Made by a program: the position numbers and the translations under genes
Shown here: piece after piece, positions 1 to 10,422 of the stretch
How the letters are laid out: every line of letters starts with the position of its first letter
Numbering within the stretch: position 1 is the first letter of the stretch
Notes under the pieces: model-generated
What the model was told of the DNA's origin: nothing
What the model saw: only the letters and a program-made list of their open reading frames with translations
The model's database searches: none
Assembly: GCF_018474005.1 (NCBI RefSeq)
Contig: NZ_JAHCSH010000006.1
Coordinates: 1-64,000 of the forward strand
Direction of reading: 5' to 3'
Source of the DNA: Curvibacter sp. CHRR-16
GTDB taxonomy: Bacteria > Pseudomonadota > Gammaproteobacteria > Burkholderiales > Burkholderiaceae_C
Length of the DNA stretch: 64,000 nt

Positions 1-58
1 CAATAGGCAACGACACAGATCACGCAGTGATAGGCAAGGGGAAGAAGGAATCAGGTTT

Positions 59-87
59 CGTGGTCAATCGCTGCGCGATTCACCACG
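59..87. repeat. Imperfect hairpin at the left edge of the window
   Basis: CGTGGT at 59-64 pairs with ACCACG at 82-87 and AATCGC at 66-71 pairs with GCGATT at 75-80, with one C/C mismatch between the two arms. It lies in about 120 bases without a credible gene, to the left of the attC-like site. It could be part of another degraded integron recombination site or a transcription-end hairpin. Nothing else could be assigned in positions 1-120. Confidence 0.4.
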
Positions 88-120
88 ATGGGATTCTGTT
101 TGACAAAGGTGGGGAAGCCC

Positions 121-217
121 TTGTAGTTTGACGTGAGGGGCCGCCGTAGCGGCGAAGCCGCGAAGGGAACCCACAAGCGCAGCTTGTGGGCGGTCCCTCT
201 CGACGGAATTGTTAGCC
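121..217 (-). other. attC-like recombination site of an integron cassette, with a degraded distal core
   Basis: Read on the minus strand, the site begins with GGCTAACAATTC at the cassette gene's stop. This is the usual inverse-core start of attC sites. It continues into a long imperfect palindrome. The outer arms GAGGGGCCGCC (135-145) and GGCGGTCCCTC (189-199) pair with one G-T wobble. Inside are two perfect small hairpins: CCCACAAGC/GCTTGTGGG (170-178, 182-190) and GCGGC/GCCGC (149-153, 157-161). The far end reads CGTCAAAC, as in many attC sites, but the expected GTTRRRY crossover core is replaced by TACAAGG. The site is therefore probably crippled or fused to foreign sequence. Confidence 0.7.
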
Positions 218-664
218 ACGAGCCGCAACCATTTCGCAGAAGTAATTGCTCCAGACTTCGTCAGCCTGCCAAATCTCGGACGCCCATTGATGTGCGGACT
301 CCACCGACCAATTTTCCACGAGGACAAGATAGATTGCCATAAACACCGACACTCGCTTGTTGTGAGCGCAATGGACGAGTGTTTTTCGATCCGTTGCTTT
401 CTTCATTGCAGCAAGAAATTTCTTGAAATCTTCTTGTGTTGGGGCTGCAAACTGAACTGGAATGTGGAGGTATTCGATACCTTGGCTTTCCAGAATTGTT
501 GGCTCTTCAGGTACCGAGTATCGAGGATCATTGTGCAACCCAAGGTTCACCACCAATTTGAATCCTTCTCTCGATAAGTCGGAGAGTTGATCGGCCTTTG
601 GCTGGCCTGCGGTGTGGAGTAGCTCATTAATCTTTACGTACTTGACGACTTCGGAAATGGGCAT
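212..664 (-). CDS. Integron-cassette protein, tyrosine/dual-specificity phosphatase-like
   Basis: A 150-residue soluble protein with the overall look of the small phosphatase family found in cassettes and beside beta-lactamase-fold genes. It has an early HTAGQP motif (about residues 16-21), as in predicted phosphatases that start near ..SGQP. The P-loop-like segment is HCAHNKRVS. The spacing between the catalytic Cys and Arg is four residues, not the five of the classical HCX5R motif, so classical phosphatase activity is uncertain. The gene is flanked by GTTAGCC core sites on both sides, its stop codon overlaps the start of the attC-like site, and it reads away from intI. These are the standard features of a first gene cassette. 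Confidence 0.75.
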   Translation of the reverse strand: MPISEVVKYVKINELLHTAGQPKADQLSDLSREGFKLVVNLGLHNDPRYSVPEEPTILESQGIEYLHIPVQFAAPTQEDFKKFLAAMKKATDRKTLVHCAHNKRVSVFMAIYLVLVENWSVESAHQWASEIWQADEVWSNYFCEMVAARG

Positions 665-677
665 GTTTTTCTCTCGT

Positions 678-745
678 GGCTAACGTAATGTATTTCGCAA
701 AGTCTGCAAATTATTCTGGTCGCTGCGTATTAATCTGGTCATGAA
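678..745 (-). other. attI-like site between first cassette and integrase gene
   Basis: GGCTAAC at 678-684 is the reverse complement of the core GTTAGCC, placed immediately upstream of the cassette gene. It marks the attI/cassette junction. Between it and the intI promoter are two direct copies of TCTGGTC (715-721 and 734-740). They are candidates for the accessory integrase-binding repeats known from attI1. The position between a leftward cassette and a rightward integrase gene is exactly that of attI. The outer limits are a guess. Confidence 0.55.
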
Positions 746-783
746 AATCCCCCAAGAATGGCTTGAGCATTGGCTTATCGGCC

Positions 784-812
784 TTGATACTGTATGCATA
801 TACAGTTATAAA
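784..812 (+). promoter_or_regulatory. intI promoter with embedded LexA (SOS) box
   Basis: A -35-like TTGATA (784-789) and a -10-like TATAAA (807-812) are separated by 17 bases. The spacer carries CTGTATGCATATACAG (790-805), a perfect CTG-N10-CAG LexA box with flanking TA and T matching the E. coli consensus. LexA bound here would block RNA polymerase. SOS control of integron integrases through a LexA box in this position is established. The intI start codon follows at 820. Confidence 0.85.
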
Positions 813-819
813 GTTGCCT

Positions 820-1736
820 ATGAAACACCGCAACCCACCACTGCAGTCTACCCGTTTACTGGACCAAGTACGTGAACGGATCCGGTATCTGCATTACAGC
901 TTTAGTACCGAAAAAGTATATTTGTACTGGATCCGGTTTTTCATCCGCTGGCATGGTCGCGCTGGGCAGATGAAGCATCCACGCGAGATGGGGGTGCCAG
1001 AGGTGGAAGCATTTTTAACCATGCTGGCCACAGAACGAAACGCCTCCTCCTCGACCCATAACCAGGCGCTTAGCGCTTTGCTGTTTTTGTACCGCGAGGT
1101 CTTGTGCGTCGATCTGCCGTGGATGGATGGCATCAACCGCCCAGCCAGCAAGCGGCGCATACCCAGTGTATTGACCAAGGATGAGGTGGCTGGCGTGTTG
1201 GCGCAGATGGATGGCATCACTGCGTTGTTGGCACGCTTGCTGTACGGCACAGGCATGCGTTTGATGGAAGGAGTTCGGTTGCGCATCAAAGATGTGGACT
1301 TTGATCGCCACGTCATCATCGTGCGCGAGGCTAAAGGCGGCAAAGACCGCGTGGTGATGCTTCCACGTACCCTCGCTCCCGCATTGCGGCTGCAAATGTT
1401 GGCGGCACGTGCGCAGTGGGAAACTGACCGCCAAAGCCAACGCTGTGGAGTAGAAATACCCCACGCATTGGAGCTTAAGTATCCCAAGGTCGGCCACACT
1501 TGGGGGTGGTTTTGGTTCTTTCCGTCACCTACTTTGTCCATTGATCCACGCAGCGGAGTGGAGCGCCGTCACCATTTGTTTGAAGAGCGTCTTCAGCGTG
1601 CGCTCAAAAAGGCCGTAGCGCAGGCGGGCATTCATAAACCGGTTTCTGTGCACACCCTACGCCACTCGTTCGCCACCCACCTGCTGCAAGCGGGCACTGA
1701 CATTCGCACTGTGCAAGAGCTACTGGATGTGCGCCC
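820..1736 (+). pseudogene. intI: Integron integrase IntI, 3'-truncated
   Basis: A tyrosine recombinase of the IntI type. The N-terminal SAM-like domain ([15 protein letters not shown]) is followed by the catalytic domain with R147 (GTGMR) and H278/R281 ([12 protein letters not shown]). The IntI-specific insertion is present around residues 205-240 ([18 protein letters not shown]), which excludes ordinary Xer or phage integrases. Homology stops at VQELL near 1725. The GHSDVSTTMIYTH segment with the second histidine and the nucleophilic tyrosine is missing. The reading frame runs on to 1995, but that part is only the antisense of eda. The enzyme must be inactive. The start at 820 fits IntI1 numbering to within one residue. 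Confidence 0.88.
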
Positions 1737-2375
1737 CTACTTCTTGCGCAGCCCCTGCGTATCCTTAGCCAGCTGGGTGATCTTGTCCCACTCGCCCTTG
1801 GCCATGGCGTCGGCGGGCACTATCCACGAGCCGCCTACGCAGACCACGTTGGGCAGGGCCAAAAATTCGGGGGCGTTTTGCAGCGTTACGCCGCCGGTGG
1901 GGCAAAACTTCACGTCAAAAAACGGGCCGCTCCAGGCCTTGAGCATGGCGGGTCCGCCGGCTTGCATGGCGGGGAAGAACTTCAGCTCGGTGTAGCCGTC
2001 TTCTTGCGCCATCATGATCTCGCTGCCAGTGGCCACGCCGGGCAGTAGCGAAAGCCCCAAGTCGCGGCAGGCTTGGCCCACGGCGCTGGTGTAGCCGGGG
2101 CTGACGGCAAAGCGGGCACCAGCGTTGGCAGCGGCTTGGGCGTCTGCCTTGCTACGCACGGTGCCAGCACCCACCACGGCTTCGGGCACGTCGCGGGCGA
2201 TGGCTTCCATGCAGGCCAAGGCTTGCGGGGTGCGCAGCGTCACTTCCAGCATGCGCACGCCGCCCGCCACCAGGGCGCGGGCCATGGGCACGGCGTGGGC
2301 CACGTCGTTGAGCACGATGACGGGGATGACGGGGGCGTCCTGCATCACTTGCAGGGCGGTGAGTGGTGTGGTCAT
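1737..2375 (-). CDS. eda: 2-dehydro-3-deoxy-6-phosphogluconate aldolase
   Basis: A cytoplasmic class I aldolase of 212 residues, the usual length. It cleaves KDPG to pyruvate and glyceraldehyde-3-phosphate, the last step of the Entner-Doudoroff pathway. Visible motifs are the catalytic glutamate region EVTLRTPQA, the VGAGTV strand, the phosphate-binding region and the Schiff-base lysine in ELKFFPA. The FCPTGG loop near residue 160 is typical. It is encoded 44 bases downstream of edd and almost certainly cotranscribed with it. The stop codon abuts the break of the truncated integron integrase, so the normal 3' flank of the operon has probably been lost. Confidence 0.96.
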   Translation of the reverse strand: MTTPLTALQVMQDAPVIPVIVLNDVAHAVPMARALVAGGVRMLEVTLRTPQALACMEAIARDVPEAVVGAGTVRSKADAQAAANAGARFAVSPGYTSAVGQACRDLGLSLLPGVATGSEIMMAQEDGYTELKFFPAMQAGGPAMLKAWSGPFFDVKFCPTGGVTLQNAPEFLALPNVVCVGGSWIVPADAMAKGEWDKITQLAKDTQGLRKK

Positions 2376-2419
2376 GGTGGTGTTGTCTCTGGTTCAGTTA
2401 AATCTATTACAGCCCGGCA

Positions 2420-4270
<1,851 letters not shown>

Positions 4271-4277
4271 GGTGATC

Positions 4278-4294
4278 CTGTAACCAAATTACAG
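4278..4294. promoter_or_regulatory. HexR-like operator upstream of edd
   Basis: An inverted repeat CTGTAA-N5-TTACAG lies 7 bases upstream of the edd start codon. Its core TGTAACCAAATTACA differs by one base from TGTAATNNNATTACA, the motif described for the KDPG-sensing RpiR-family regulator HexR of gammaproteobacteria. HexR controls edd/eda in those organisms. No hexR gene is in this window, so the assignment rests on motif and position only. Confidence 0.55.
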
Positions 4295-4476
4295 CGAGCA
4301 TGGTAACTCGCCACACCCCGTTTACACCCTAGGGCCGTTACTAAGCGGGTACGAACATCGACAGGCAGGAAACGTCCATTCTGTGTATCTTTATTAATAA
4401 GAAATTAAATTCACAAAATTAAACCTATTGCATAACCAACATACAATTTAAAAGAATAAATACAGGAGAATTTGCA

Positions 4477-6456
4477 GTGAGCAACGCTTTAATCAGCGAT
4501 TCAAACCAAATCCAAGCACCCAAAACGGGCTTGTGGAACAGGCTATCGCTCAGAACCCGCTTTTTTGCAGCAGCAGCCATTGCGTTAGCGGCAACAGTTC
4601 TCTTGGTGGTCGTTTTCCAATCCATTCTTACCAGCCAGCAGCAACGCAACCGCCTAGAAACCTATGAATTGCCAGCGCAATTGCAGTCGGTAGCGGGACG
4701 CATCCAATCCCAGCTCAATTTGGCCATAGCAGGCTCCGAAGCACTGGCCAACAACACCTTTATCCATGCTTGGATAGCCGCAGGTCGCCCGGCCGACCAG
4801 CAACCCGCTATTGAAGCGGCCATGGCGCAAGTACAAAAATCACAAAAAGCCGTGGTGGTGTCCTTTACCGTGAGCACTCCCGATGGCCCTCAGTACTACC
4901 ACTACTCCGATGGGCACTTTGCGACCCGCACATTGCAAGCATCAGAAGCCAAAGACAGTTGGTACTTCAACTTCATCAAAAAACAAGCGCCTTACGAGCT
5001 GAACTTGGACGTGGACAGCATCGGCAACAAGCTGCTGATGTTCATCAACTACCGCGGCATACCCAACGCTGCCGATGGCAAATCACCGTTGATGGTGGCC
5101 GGTGGTGGCATGGGCATGAACCAACTCTCCGAGCTAATCCGCAGCAACAAGGTGGGCGAATCTGGCAGTGTGATGCTGGTGCGCAGCAACGGTGTGGTGG
5201 ATGTACACATCAACCCCGCGCTGGCTGGCAAGCTTGATTTGAGCAAGGAAGACACTTATGCCGCGCTGGTAGACCAAGACTGGAAACTGGTGCGCGACAA
5301 AGGCAGTGCGGTGGTGGAAAGCCAAACCAACGGCGTGCCCGTCTATTTGGCGGCCATGTACCTGCCAGACCTGAACCGCTACTTGGTTGCCGAACTGCCT
5401 GCGGCAGAACTGACCCAGAGCGTGGCCCATGCGCGCTGGTATGCACTGGCTGCAGGCATGGTGCTGTTGATGGTCGGCCTAGCCATTTTGTACCCTCTGT
5501 CTGGCCAGCTACTGCGCCCACTGCTTTCTTTGCAGCAGCAAATGGCGGAAATCACCGATAGTCTGAATCTCAATACCCAATTGCGCTCAATAGACCAAGC
5601 GGAAATTGGCAGCATTTGCTCCCAGCTCAATCGGTTTTTAGAGCGTCTGCGCGTTGTGGTCGGTGGGGTTAACGACAGCACGGATAGCATTCACACCCGC
5701 TCCTCCACCATTGCCCACGGCAACCGGGAGCTCTCTGGACGAACCGAAGCACAAGCTGCGATGCTGGAACAAGCGGGCCAAAGCATGCAGCAGCTCACCA
5801 GCTCGGTGGAGCAAAACGCACAGAGCGCCAACCAAGCCAGTGCGTTGTCGGCCGATGCATCCGACATTGCCACCCAAGGCGGCGAGTTGATGGCCCAAGT
5901 GGTGGAAAACATGCGCTCGATTGCGCAAAGCTCCGAACGCATCACCGACATCATCAGCGTGATCGACTCCATCGCATTCCAAACCAACATCTTGGCGCTC
6001 AACGCTGCGGTAGAAGCCGCTCGCGCCGGCGAGCAAGGGCGCGGCTTTGCGGTGGTGGCAACTGAAGTGCGGGGACTGGCTCAGCGCTCTGCGAATGCAG
6101 CGCAAGAGATCAAGCAACTGATTTCGGAATCCTCCCAGCGTGTGCGCACCGGCGCTGACCGCGTGGAAGAAGCGGGCAATACCATGTCGCAAATCGTAGC
6201 GACCACGCGCAAAGCATCCGAGTTGATCCAAGCCATTGCAGTAGCAACGCAAGAGCAGGCGCGCAGCCTGAGTGAAATCACCCAAGCATCGGCGCAAATG
6301 GAAGGGGTGACCCAACAAAACGCTGGCATGGTGCAAGAAGTCGCTACGGCCGCCGAGCACCTAGAGCAAGAAGCTGCCAAGCTGCACAACCTGATGGGCC
6401 AATTCAAACTGAGCCGCTCAGCAGCGCCATCAACGACATGGCTAGCGTTACGCTGA
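4477..6456 (+). CDS. Methyl-accepting chemotaxis protein with periplasmic sensor domain
   Basis: A 659-residue inner-membrane chemoreceptor. It has a first membrane helix at about 29-51, a large periplasmic Cache-like sensor domain at about 52-318, a second helix at about 320-343, a HAMP-like linker, and a cytoplasmic signalling coiled coil. The conserved hairpin tip ([20 protein letters not shown], about 494-513) contacts CheA and CheW. The start is a GTG at 4477, preceded by AGGAGA with 7-base spacing. No CheR-docking pentapeptide is present at the C-terminus (ends WLALR). The ligand is unknown. The last 53 bases overlap the convergent carrier gene. Confidence 0.93.
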   Translation: MSNALISDSNQIQAPKTGLWNRLSLRTRFFAAAAIALAATVLLVVVFQSILTSQQQRNRLETYELPAQLQSVAGRIQSQLNLAIAGSEALANNTFIHAWIAAGRPADQQPAIEAAMAQVQKSQKAVVVSFTVSTPDGPQYYHYSDGHFATRTLQASEAKDSWYFNFIKKQAPYELNLDVDSIGNKLLMFINYRGIPNAADGKSPLMVAGGGMGMNQLSELIRSNKVGESGSVMLVRSNGVVDVHINPALAGKLDLSKEDTYAALVDQDWKLVRDKGSAVVESQTNGVPVYLAAMYLPDLNRYLVAELPAAELTQSVAHARWYALAAGMVLLMVGLAILYPLSGQLLRPLLSLQQQMAEITDSLNLNTQLRSIDQAEIGSICSQLNRFLERLRVVVGGVNDSTDSIHTRSSTIAHGNRELSGRTEAQAAMLEQAGQSMQQLTSSVEQNAQSANQASALSADASDIATQGGELMAQVVENMRSIAQSSERITDIISVIDSIAFQTNILALNAAVEAARAGEQGRGFAVVATEVRGLAQRSANAAQEIKQLISESSQRVRTGADRVEEAGNTMSQIVATTRKASELIQAIAVATQEQARSLSEITQASAQMEGVTQQNAGMVQEVATAAEHLEQEAAKLHNLMGQFKLSRSAAPSTTWLALR

Positions 6457-7384
6457 CCAAGGCCACCAGCGTGGAGACAGCCACGCTGGCAGTCACCAAG
6501 TCTTCGGCCTTTTGGTAGCGCTGCGAGAACAAAAACACATTAGCTCCAATGGGCAAGGACGCGGCAACCACCAGCACCGTAAGGGACAGGCCGCGCAAAC
6601 CAGCCGCATAACCCACCAGTGCCATGAGCGCAGGATGCAGCAGGGTTTTGACCGCCGATATGACCAAAGCACCCCGCAGATTGGCGCCAATGGACGCATT
6701 GGCCAAGGTCACCCCCACCAGCACCAGTGCCACAGGGCCGAACGAATTGCCCAACAACTGCAGGGGGCGATCCACCACATCGGGCAGACCCCAGCCAGTT
6801 TGGGCGTAAAGCAAACCTGCCATGATGGGCATGGGCACCGGGTGAACCACCGCATTGCGCACCGCCAACCACACCGATTGCAAAGGGTGCCGCGTTGGGC
6901 CAGCGCTGGCTGCACTGTGCTCGCGGGCGCTGAGCAGCTCCAACACCACGGTAGCAAAAGTGAGCAACACCAAAGCGTGCAGCGATATGAGGGTAAAGAG
7001 CAGCACCAGCGCTTGCTGCCCATAGGCCAACCCGACCAGCGGGATGCCAATCATCACCGTGTTGCTGAAGGTGCCTGACAGGGCAATCACCGCCGCCCGA
7101 CTGCTAGCCCCCTGCACCAGCAGCATGGCAATGAACAAGCCCGCTGCCACGGCAAAATAGAGCGACACAGGGGCAAAGTCCAGCTCTTGCACCCGCACAT
7201 TGCACATGGTGCGAAACAGCAGCGCTTGGGTGAGCACCAAGAAGACCAGATTGGTCAAATCGCGCACCGCCTCTTGGCGGATGAGCTTCATCTTGCCTGC
7301 CACAAATCCCACCACGATGAGCAACACCACAGGCAAGAGCGAAGAAACTACCGGATGATCCAAAGCCAACAAAACTACCCCCAT
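6404..7384 (-). CDS. AEC-family (auxin efflux carrier-like) membrane transporter
   Basis: About 326 residues with two halves of hydrophobic segments, typical of the AEC/bile-acid-transporter superfamily. The first half contains [18 protein letters not shown] and the second [15 protein letters not shown]. Bacterial members export or import small organic acids such as malate or malonate. The substrate here cannot be inferred. I chose the ATG at 7384 because longer versions (to 7489) would overlap the divergent pdxH start and add a non-hydrophobic, non-conserved tail. A perfect inverted repeat lies directly upstream where the ribosome-binding site should be. Confidence 0.82.
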   Translation of the reverse strand: MGVVLLALDHPVVSSLLPVVLLIVVGFVAGKMKLIRQEAVRDLTNLVFLVLTQALLFRTMCNVRVQELDFAPVSLYFAVAAGLFIAMLLVQGASSRAAVIALSGTFSNTVMIGIPLVGLAYGQQALVLLFTLISLHALVLLTFATVVLELLSAREHSAASAGPTRHPLQSVWLAVRNAVVHPVPMPIMAGLLYAQTGWGLPDVVDRPLQLLGNSFGPVALVLVGVTLANASIGANLRGALVISAVKTLLHPALMALVGYAAGLRGLSLTVLVVAASLPIGANVFLFSQRYQKAEDLVTASVAVSTLVALVSVTLAMSLMALLSGSV

Positions 7385-7390
7385 TGTTCC

Positions 7391-7410
7391 AAGCAGGTAC
7401 ACACCTGCTT
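7391..7410. repeat. Perfect 8-bp inverted repeat before the AEC carrier start
   Basis: AAGCAGGT (7391-7398) and ACCTGCTT (7403-7410) form a perfect stem with an ACAC loop. It sits 6 bases upstream of the leftward ATG at 7384 and 41 bases upstream of pdxH. It could be an operator for either gene or a hairpin that hides the AGGT part of the carrier's ribosome-binding site. Confidence 0.55.
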
Positions 7411-7451
7411 CAGGCCCCAAGTATGCCGCCCGCACCGCTACACTTGGGCGC

Positions 7452-8111
7452 ATGCGTGACCTCCCCTCCTCTATTGCCGACCTGCGCAAAAGCTACGAAC
7501 GCGCAGAGTTGGATGAACAAGCCTCCCATGCCAACCCGCTGCTGCAATTTGACCAATGGCTGCGCGAAGCCATAGAAGGCCAAATCCCCGAGCCCAACGC
7601 CATGACGCTGGCTACAGTGGGCAGCAACCTGCGGCCCTCCACCCGCGTGGTGCTGATCAAAGGCTATGACGAGCGCGGCATTGTTTGGTATACCAACTAC
7701 GACAGCCGCAAAGGCCAAGAACTGGCTGGCAACCCGTTTGCCGCGCTGCAATTCCATTGGGTGGAGCTAGAGCGCGTGGTGCGCATAGAGGGCCGGGTAG
7801 AAAAAGTCAGCGCCGAAGAAAGCGATGCCTACTTTGCCAGCCGCCCGCTGGACTCGCGCATAGGCGCTTGGGCCAGCCCGCAGAGTCAGCCCATCGACTC
7901 ACGCACCCTGCTGGTGACCAATGCGGCCAAGTACGCGGCCCAATTTTTGCTGCAACCGCCGCGTCCCCCACACTGGGGCGGCTACCGCCTAGTGCCGGAT
8001 CGATGGGAGTTTTGGCAAGGCCGCAAAAGCCGCCTGCACGACCGCCTGCGCTACGAGTTACAAGGCTCGGGCGAGGCAAGCCAGTGGACGCGCCAGCGCT
8101 TGGCACCTTGA
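7452..8111 (+). CDS. pdxH: Pyridoxamine/pyridoxine 5'-phosphate oxidase
   Basis: A 219-residue FMN enzyme that oxidises PNP or PMP to pyridoxal 5'-phosphate, the last step of de novo and salvage PLP synthesis. Conserved blocks are present: [12 protein letters not shown] (FMN binding), ARP-type [13 protein letters not shown], and the C-terminal [14 protein letters not shown] with the substrate and FMN contacts. The length matches the family. The partner pdxJ is in the same window (40109-40855). The gene is alone on the plus strand between the AEC carrier and the cobalamin riboswitch. Confidence 0.96.
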   Translation: MRDLPSSIADLRKSYERAELDEQASHANPLLQFDQWLREAIEGQIPEPNAMTLATVGSNLRPSTRVVLIKGYDERGIVWYTNYDSRKGQELAGNPFAALQFHWVELERVVRIEGRVEKVSAEESDAYFASRPLDSRIGAWASPQSQPIDSRTLLVTNAAKYAAQFLLQPPRPPHWGGYRLVPDRWEFWQGRKSRLHDRLRYELQGSGEASQWTRQRLAP

Positions 8112-8160
8112 TATACCAGCCCGCCCTGCAAAACCCACGTATACTTTTCCCCAAGTTTTT

Positions 8161-8378
8161 GGTGCTCTTGGGCCGTTCGGCGCACAGAGTGAAACGGGAA
8201 GTCGGTGCGTGGCTGTCTTAGCTACCGTCACCAAGCCGACGCTGCCCCCGCAACGGTAGGCAAGCCAAGTTCAACCCACTACGCCACTGTGCAGCACTCT
8301 GCATGGGAAGGCGGTTGAACCGGAACAGCGCACAACGCCGCTGCTCCACTTGCAAGCCCGGAGACCGGCCAAGAGCAA
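8161..8378 (+). promoter_or_regulatory. Cobalamin (adenosylcobalamin) riboswitch
   Basis: The leader shows the complete class signature. The P1 stem GCTCTTGG (8164-8171) pairs perfectly with CCAAGAGC (8369-8376). GAAACGGGAAGTCGGTG follows, then the conserved core GCTGCCCCCGCAACGGTAGGC, then the B12 box AAGCCCGGAGACCGGCC (8354-8370). Binding of cobalamin normally represses the downstream gene. About 180 bases separate the aptamer from the chosen cobM start. No clear U-run terminator is visible, so translational or Rho-linked control is more likely than intrinsic termination. Confidence 0.95.
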
Positions 8379-8560
8379 ACAGGTTGACATTGCGGTGGGC
8401 GATTGACCGACTCTGAACTCTCTTTACAGCTGGGCTGATGGCTTGGCTGCTTTGGCTTTTAGCGTTGCGTTGGCGGCATAGCTACGCCCCTCAGCAGTGT
8501 CTGGTTCAACCACCAGAGGCTTGGCCATGCCCGGCCGTCTCTGGTTTGTGGGGATACACC

Positions 8561-9385
8561 GTGCAGGGAAGCGTTTGGTTTGTAGGTGCAGGGCCGGGAG
8601 ACCCGGAGCTCATCACCGTCAAAGGCCGCCGCCTCATCGAAGAGGCTGGGGCCATTTTGTTTGCAGGTTCCTTGGTCAACGAAGCCATTACCCGCTGGGC
8701 ACCCGCAGACTGCGAAGTACTCGACAGCAAAGACATGACCCTGCCCGAGATGGCCGCTTGGCTCATCGCTGCAGCACAACGCCACACTACCGTGGTGCGC
8801 CTGCAAACGGGTGATCCTGCGCTGTACGGTGCCCTCATCGAGCTGGTGCAGCCGCTGGACGCGGCCGGCGTTCCCATCCAAGTGGTGCCGGGCGTGTCTT
8901 CGGCCATGGCGTCGGCCGCAGCAGCGGTAGAGAGCTTCACCCTGCCCGAGGTGACGCAAAGCGTCATCTTCACCCGCGTGGAGGGCCGCACACCCATGCC
9001 AGCGGGCGAAGACCTGGCCACGCTGGCCCAGCACCATTGCACGCTGTGCATATTCCTCTCCATCACGCTGCTCTCCAAGGTGCAAAGCGAACTGCGCGCT
9101 GCGGGCTGGGCCGAAGATGCGCCCATCGTGGTGGTGCACAAAGCCAGCTGGCCCGATGAACAAAAAATCATCCGCGGCACACTGGCTGACATAGCCCAGC
9201 GCTGCCGCGATGCCAAGGTGGTGAGCCAAGCCATGATCATCGCCAGCCCCACGCTGGGCGCACGCCATTGGCCCGAGCTGGTCAAGTCCAAGTTGTACGA
9301 CCCCAGCTTTACCCACCGCTTTCGCAAAGCCAGCGTCCCCACCCCCGCAGACAATAGCCCCGCCAGCCCCCAGGAGCCCGTATGA
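8561..9385 (+). CDS. cobM: Precorrin-4 / cobalt-precorrin-4 C11-methyltransferase
   Basis: A SAM-dependent tetrapyrrole methylase of about 274 residues (CobM/CbiF) that methylates C-11 of the corrin ring. Family motifs are visible: VGAGPGDPELIT at the N-terminus, LQTGDPALYG, and VVPGVSS. The reading frame is open back to 8438, but that part encodes an unrelated hydrophobic stretch. The GTG at 8561, preceded by GGGGAT, gives the family-typical N-terminus. First gene of the riboswitch-controlled operon, overlapping cbiX by ATGA. Confidence 0.93.
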   Translation: MQGSVWFVGAGPGDPELITVKGRRLIEEAGAILFAGSLVNEAITRWAPADCEVLDSKDMTLPEMAAWLIAAAQRHTTVVRLQTGDPALYGALIELVQPLDAAGVPIQVVPGVSSAMASAAAAVESFTLPEVTQSVIFTRVEGRTPMPAGEDLATLAQHHCTLCIFLSITLLSKVQSELRAAGWAEDAPIVVVHKASWPDEQKIIRGTLADIAQRCRDAKVVSQAMIIASPTLGARHWPELVKSKLYDPSFTHRFRKASVPTPADNSPASPQEPV

Positions 9386-10422
9386 GCGACCACCACCATC
9401 CGCACGACCACGCCCATGAACATGTGCATCACCACGCTCACCATGTAGTACCTTGCCACAGCAGCGTGGATGCACCGCACACCGTGCTGCTGGTGGGCCA
9501 TGGCTCGCGCGAGACGTCGGGCAATGACGAGATAGAGCGCTTTGCCCAGCAGTGGCGCAGCCAGCGCCCGCACTGGCACATCGAGGTGTGCTTTATCGAG
9601 TTTTCCGACGCCACCATGAGCGTAGGCCTGAACCGCGCTGCCGAACACGCCAAACAGCAAAGCGTGCCCGCTGCGCAAACGGTGCATGTAGTGCCGCTCA
9701 TCCTGAACGCCGCTGGCCACGTGAAGATGGACATACCGCAGGCCATAGCCGGGGCGCGCCTGCGCCACCCCGGCGTGCAGTTTGCTTACGCCCCGCACCT
9801 GAGTGCCTGCGACGAAATCCTGACCGTGCTGCGCCGCCGCCTGCGCAAAGCCATGAACGAGCTGGATATGCCCGACCCCACCAACACCGGTGTGGTGCTG
9901 CTGGGCCGTGGTTCGTCTGACCGCCAAGCCAACGGCGACATGGCCAAGATGGCGCGCTGGATCATGGAAGAGACCGACCACGAGCTGGTGGACTTGGCCT
10001 TTACCGGCATCACCCACCCACGGCTGGAAAAAGTCGTGCAGCGCCAGGTGCTGCTGGGCATGAAGCAGGTGGTGGTTCTGCCCTACTACCTGTTCACCGG
10101 CACGCTGGTGCAGCGCATCGACCGCCAAGTGGAGCACCTGCGCAGCCAATACCCCACCGTGCGCTTTGCCTGCACGCAGTACTTTGGCTTTGAAAAAGAA
10201 ATATTCGCCCTCTTGGAAAAGCGCGTGACCGAGCTGCAAGATCCGCAGCACGCCATGCCCTGCGACGGCTGCAAGTACCGCCAGTTTGCCCAGGACAACG
10301 GCATGGGCGGCCACCACCACGACAATGGCCACACGCACCACCACCATGACCATGCACACGATCACCAGCACGATCATGCGCATGACCACGCCCATCCGCA
10401 TCCCGTGGGAGTGCCCGCATGA
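9382..10422 (+). CDS. cbiX: Sirohydrochlorin cobaltochelatase, long His-rich CbiX
   Basis: A 346-residue, two-domain class II chelatase that inserts Co2+ into sirohydrochlorin early in the anaerobic B12 route. The N-terminal domain begins VLLVGHGSRE with the catalytic histidine, and a second chelatase domain covers about 165-285. Both ends are exceptionally His-rich (about 3-21 and 309-342), probably for cobalt storage or delivery. Near residue 292 is MPCDGC, matching the MXCXXC motif that holds an iron-sulfur cluster in Bacillus megaterium CbiX. It overlaps both neighbours by four bases. Confidence 0.94.
   Translation: MSDHHHPHDHAHEHVHHHAHHVVPCHSSVDAPHTVLLVGHGSRETSGNDEIERFAQQWRSQRPHWHIEVCFIEFSDATMSVGLNRAAEHAKQQSVPAAQTVHVVPLILNAAGHVKMDIPQAIAGARLRHPGVQFAYAPHLSACDEILTVLRRRLRKAMNELDMPDPTNTGVVLLGRGSSDRQANGDMAKMARWIMEETDHELVDLAFTGITHPRLEKVVQRQVLLGMKQVVVLPYYLFTGTLVQRIDRQVEHLRSQYPTVRFACTQYFGFEKEIFALLEKRVTELQDPQHAMPCDGCKYRQFAQDNGMGGHHHDNGHTHHHHDHAHDHQHDHAHDHAHPHPVGVPA

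Noticed and set aside
1737..1995. C-terminal 86 residues of the integrase reading frame
   Set aside because: They are only the antisense of eda and have no similarity to the IntI C-terminus, so the integrase is treated as truncated at about 1736.
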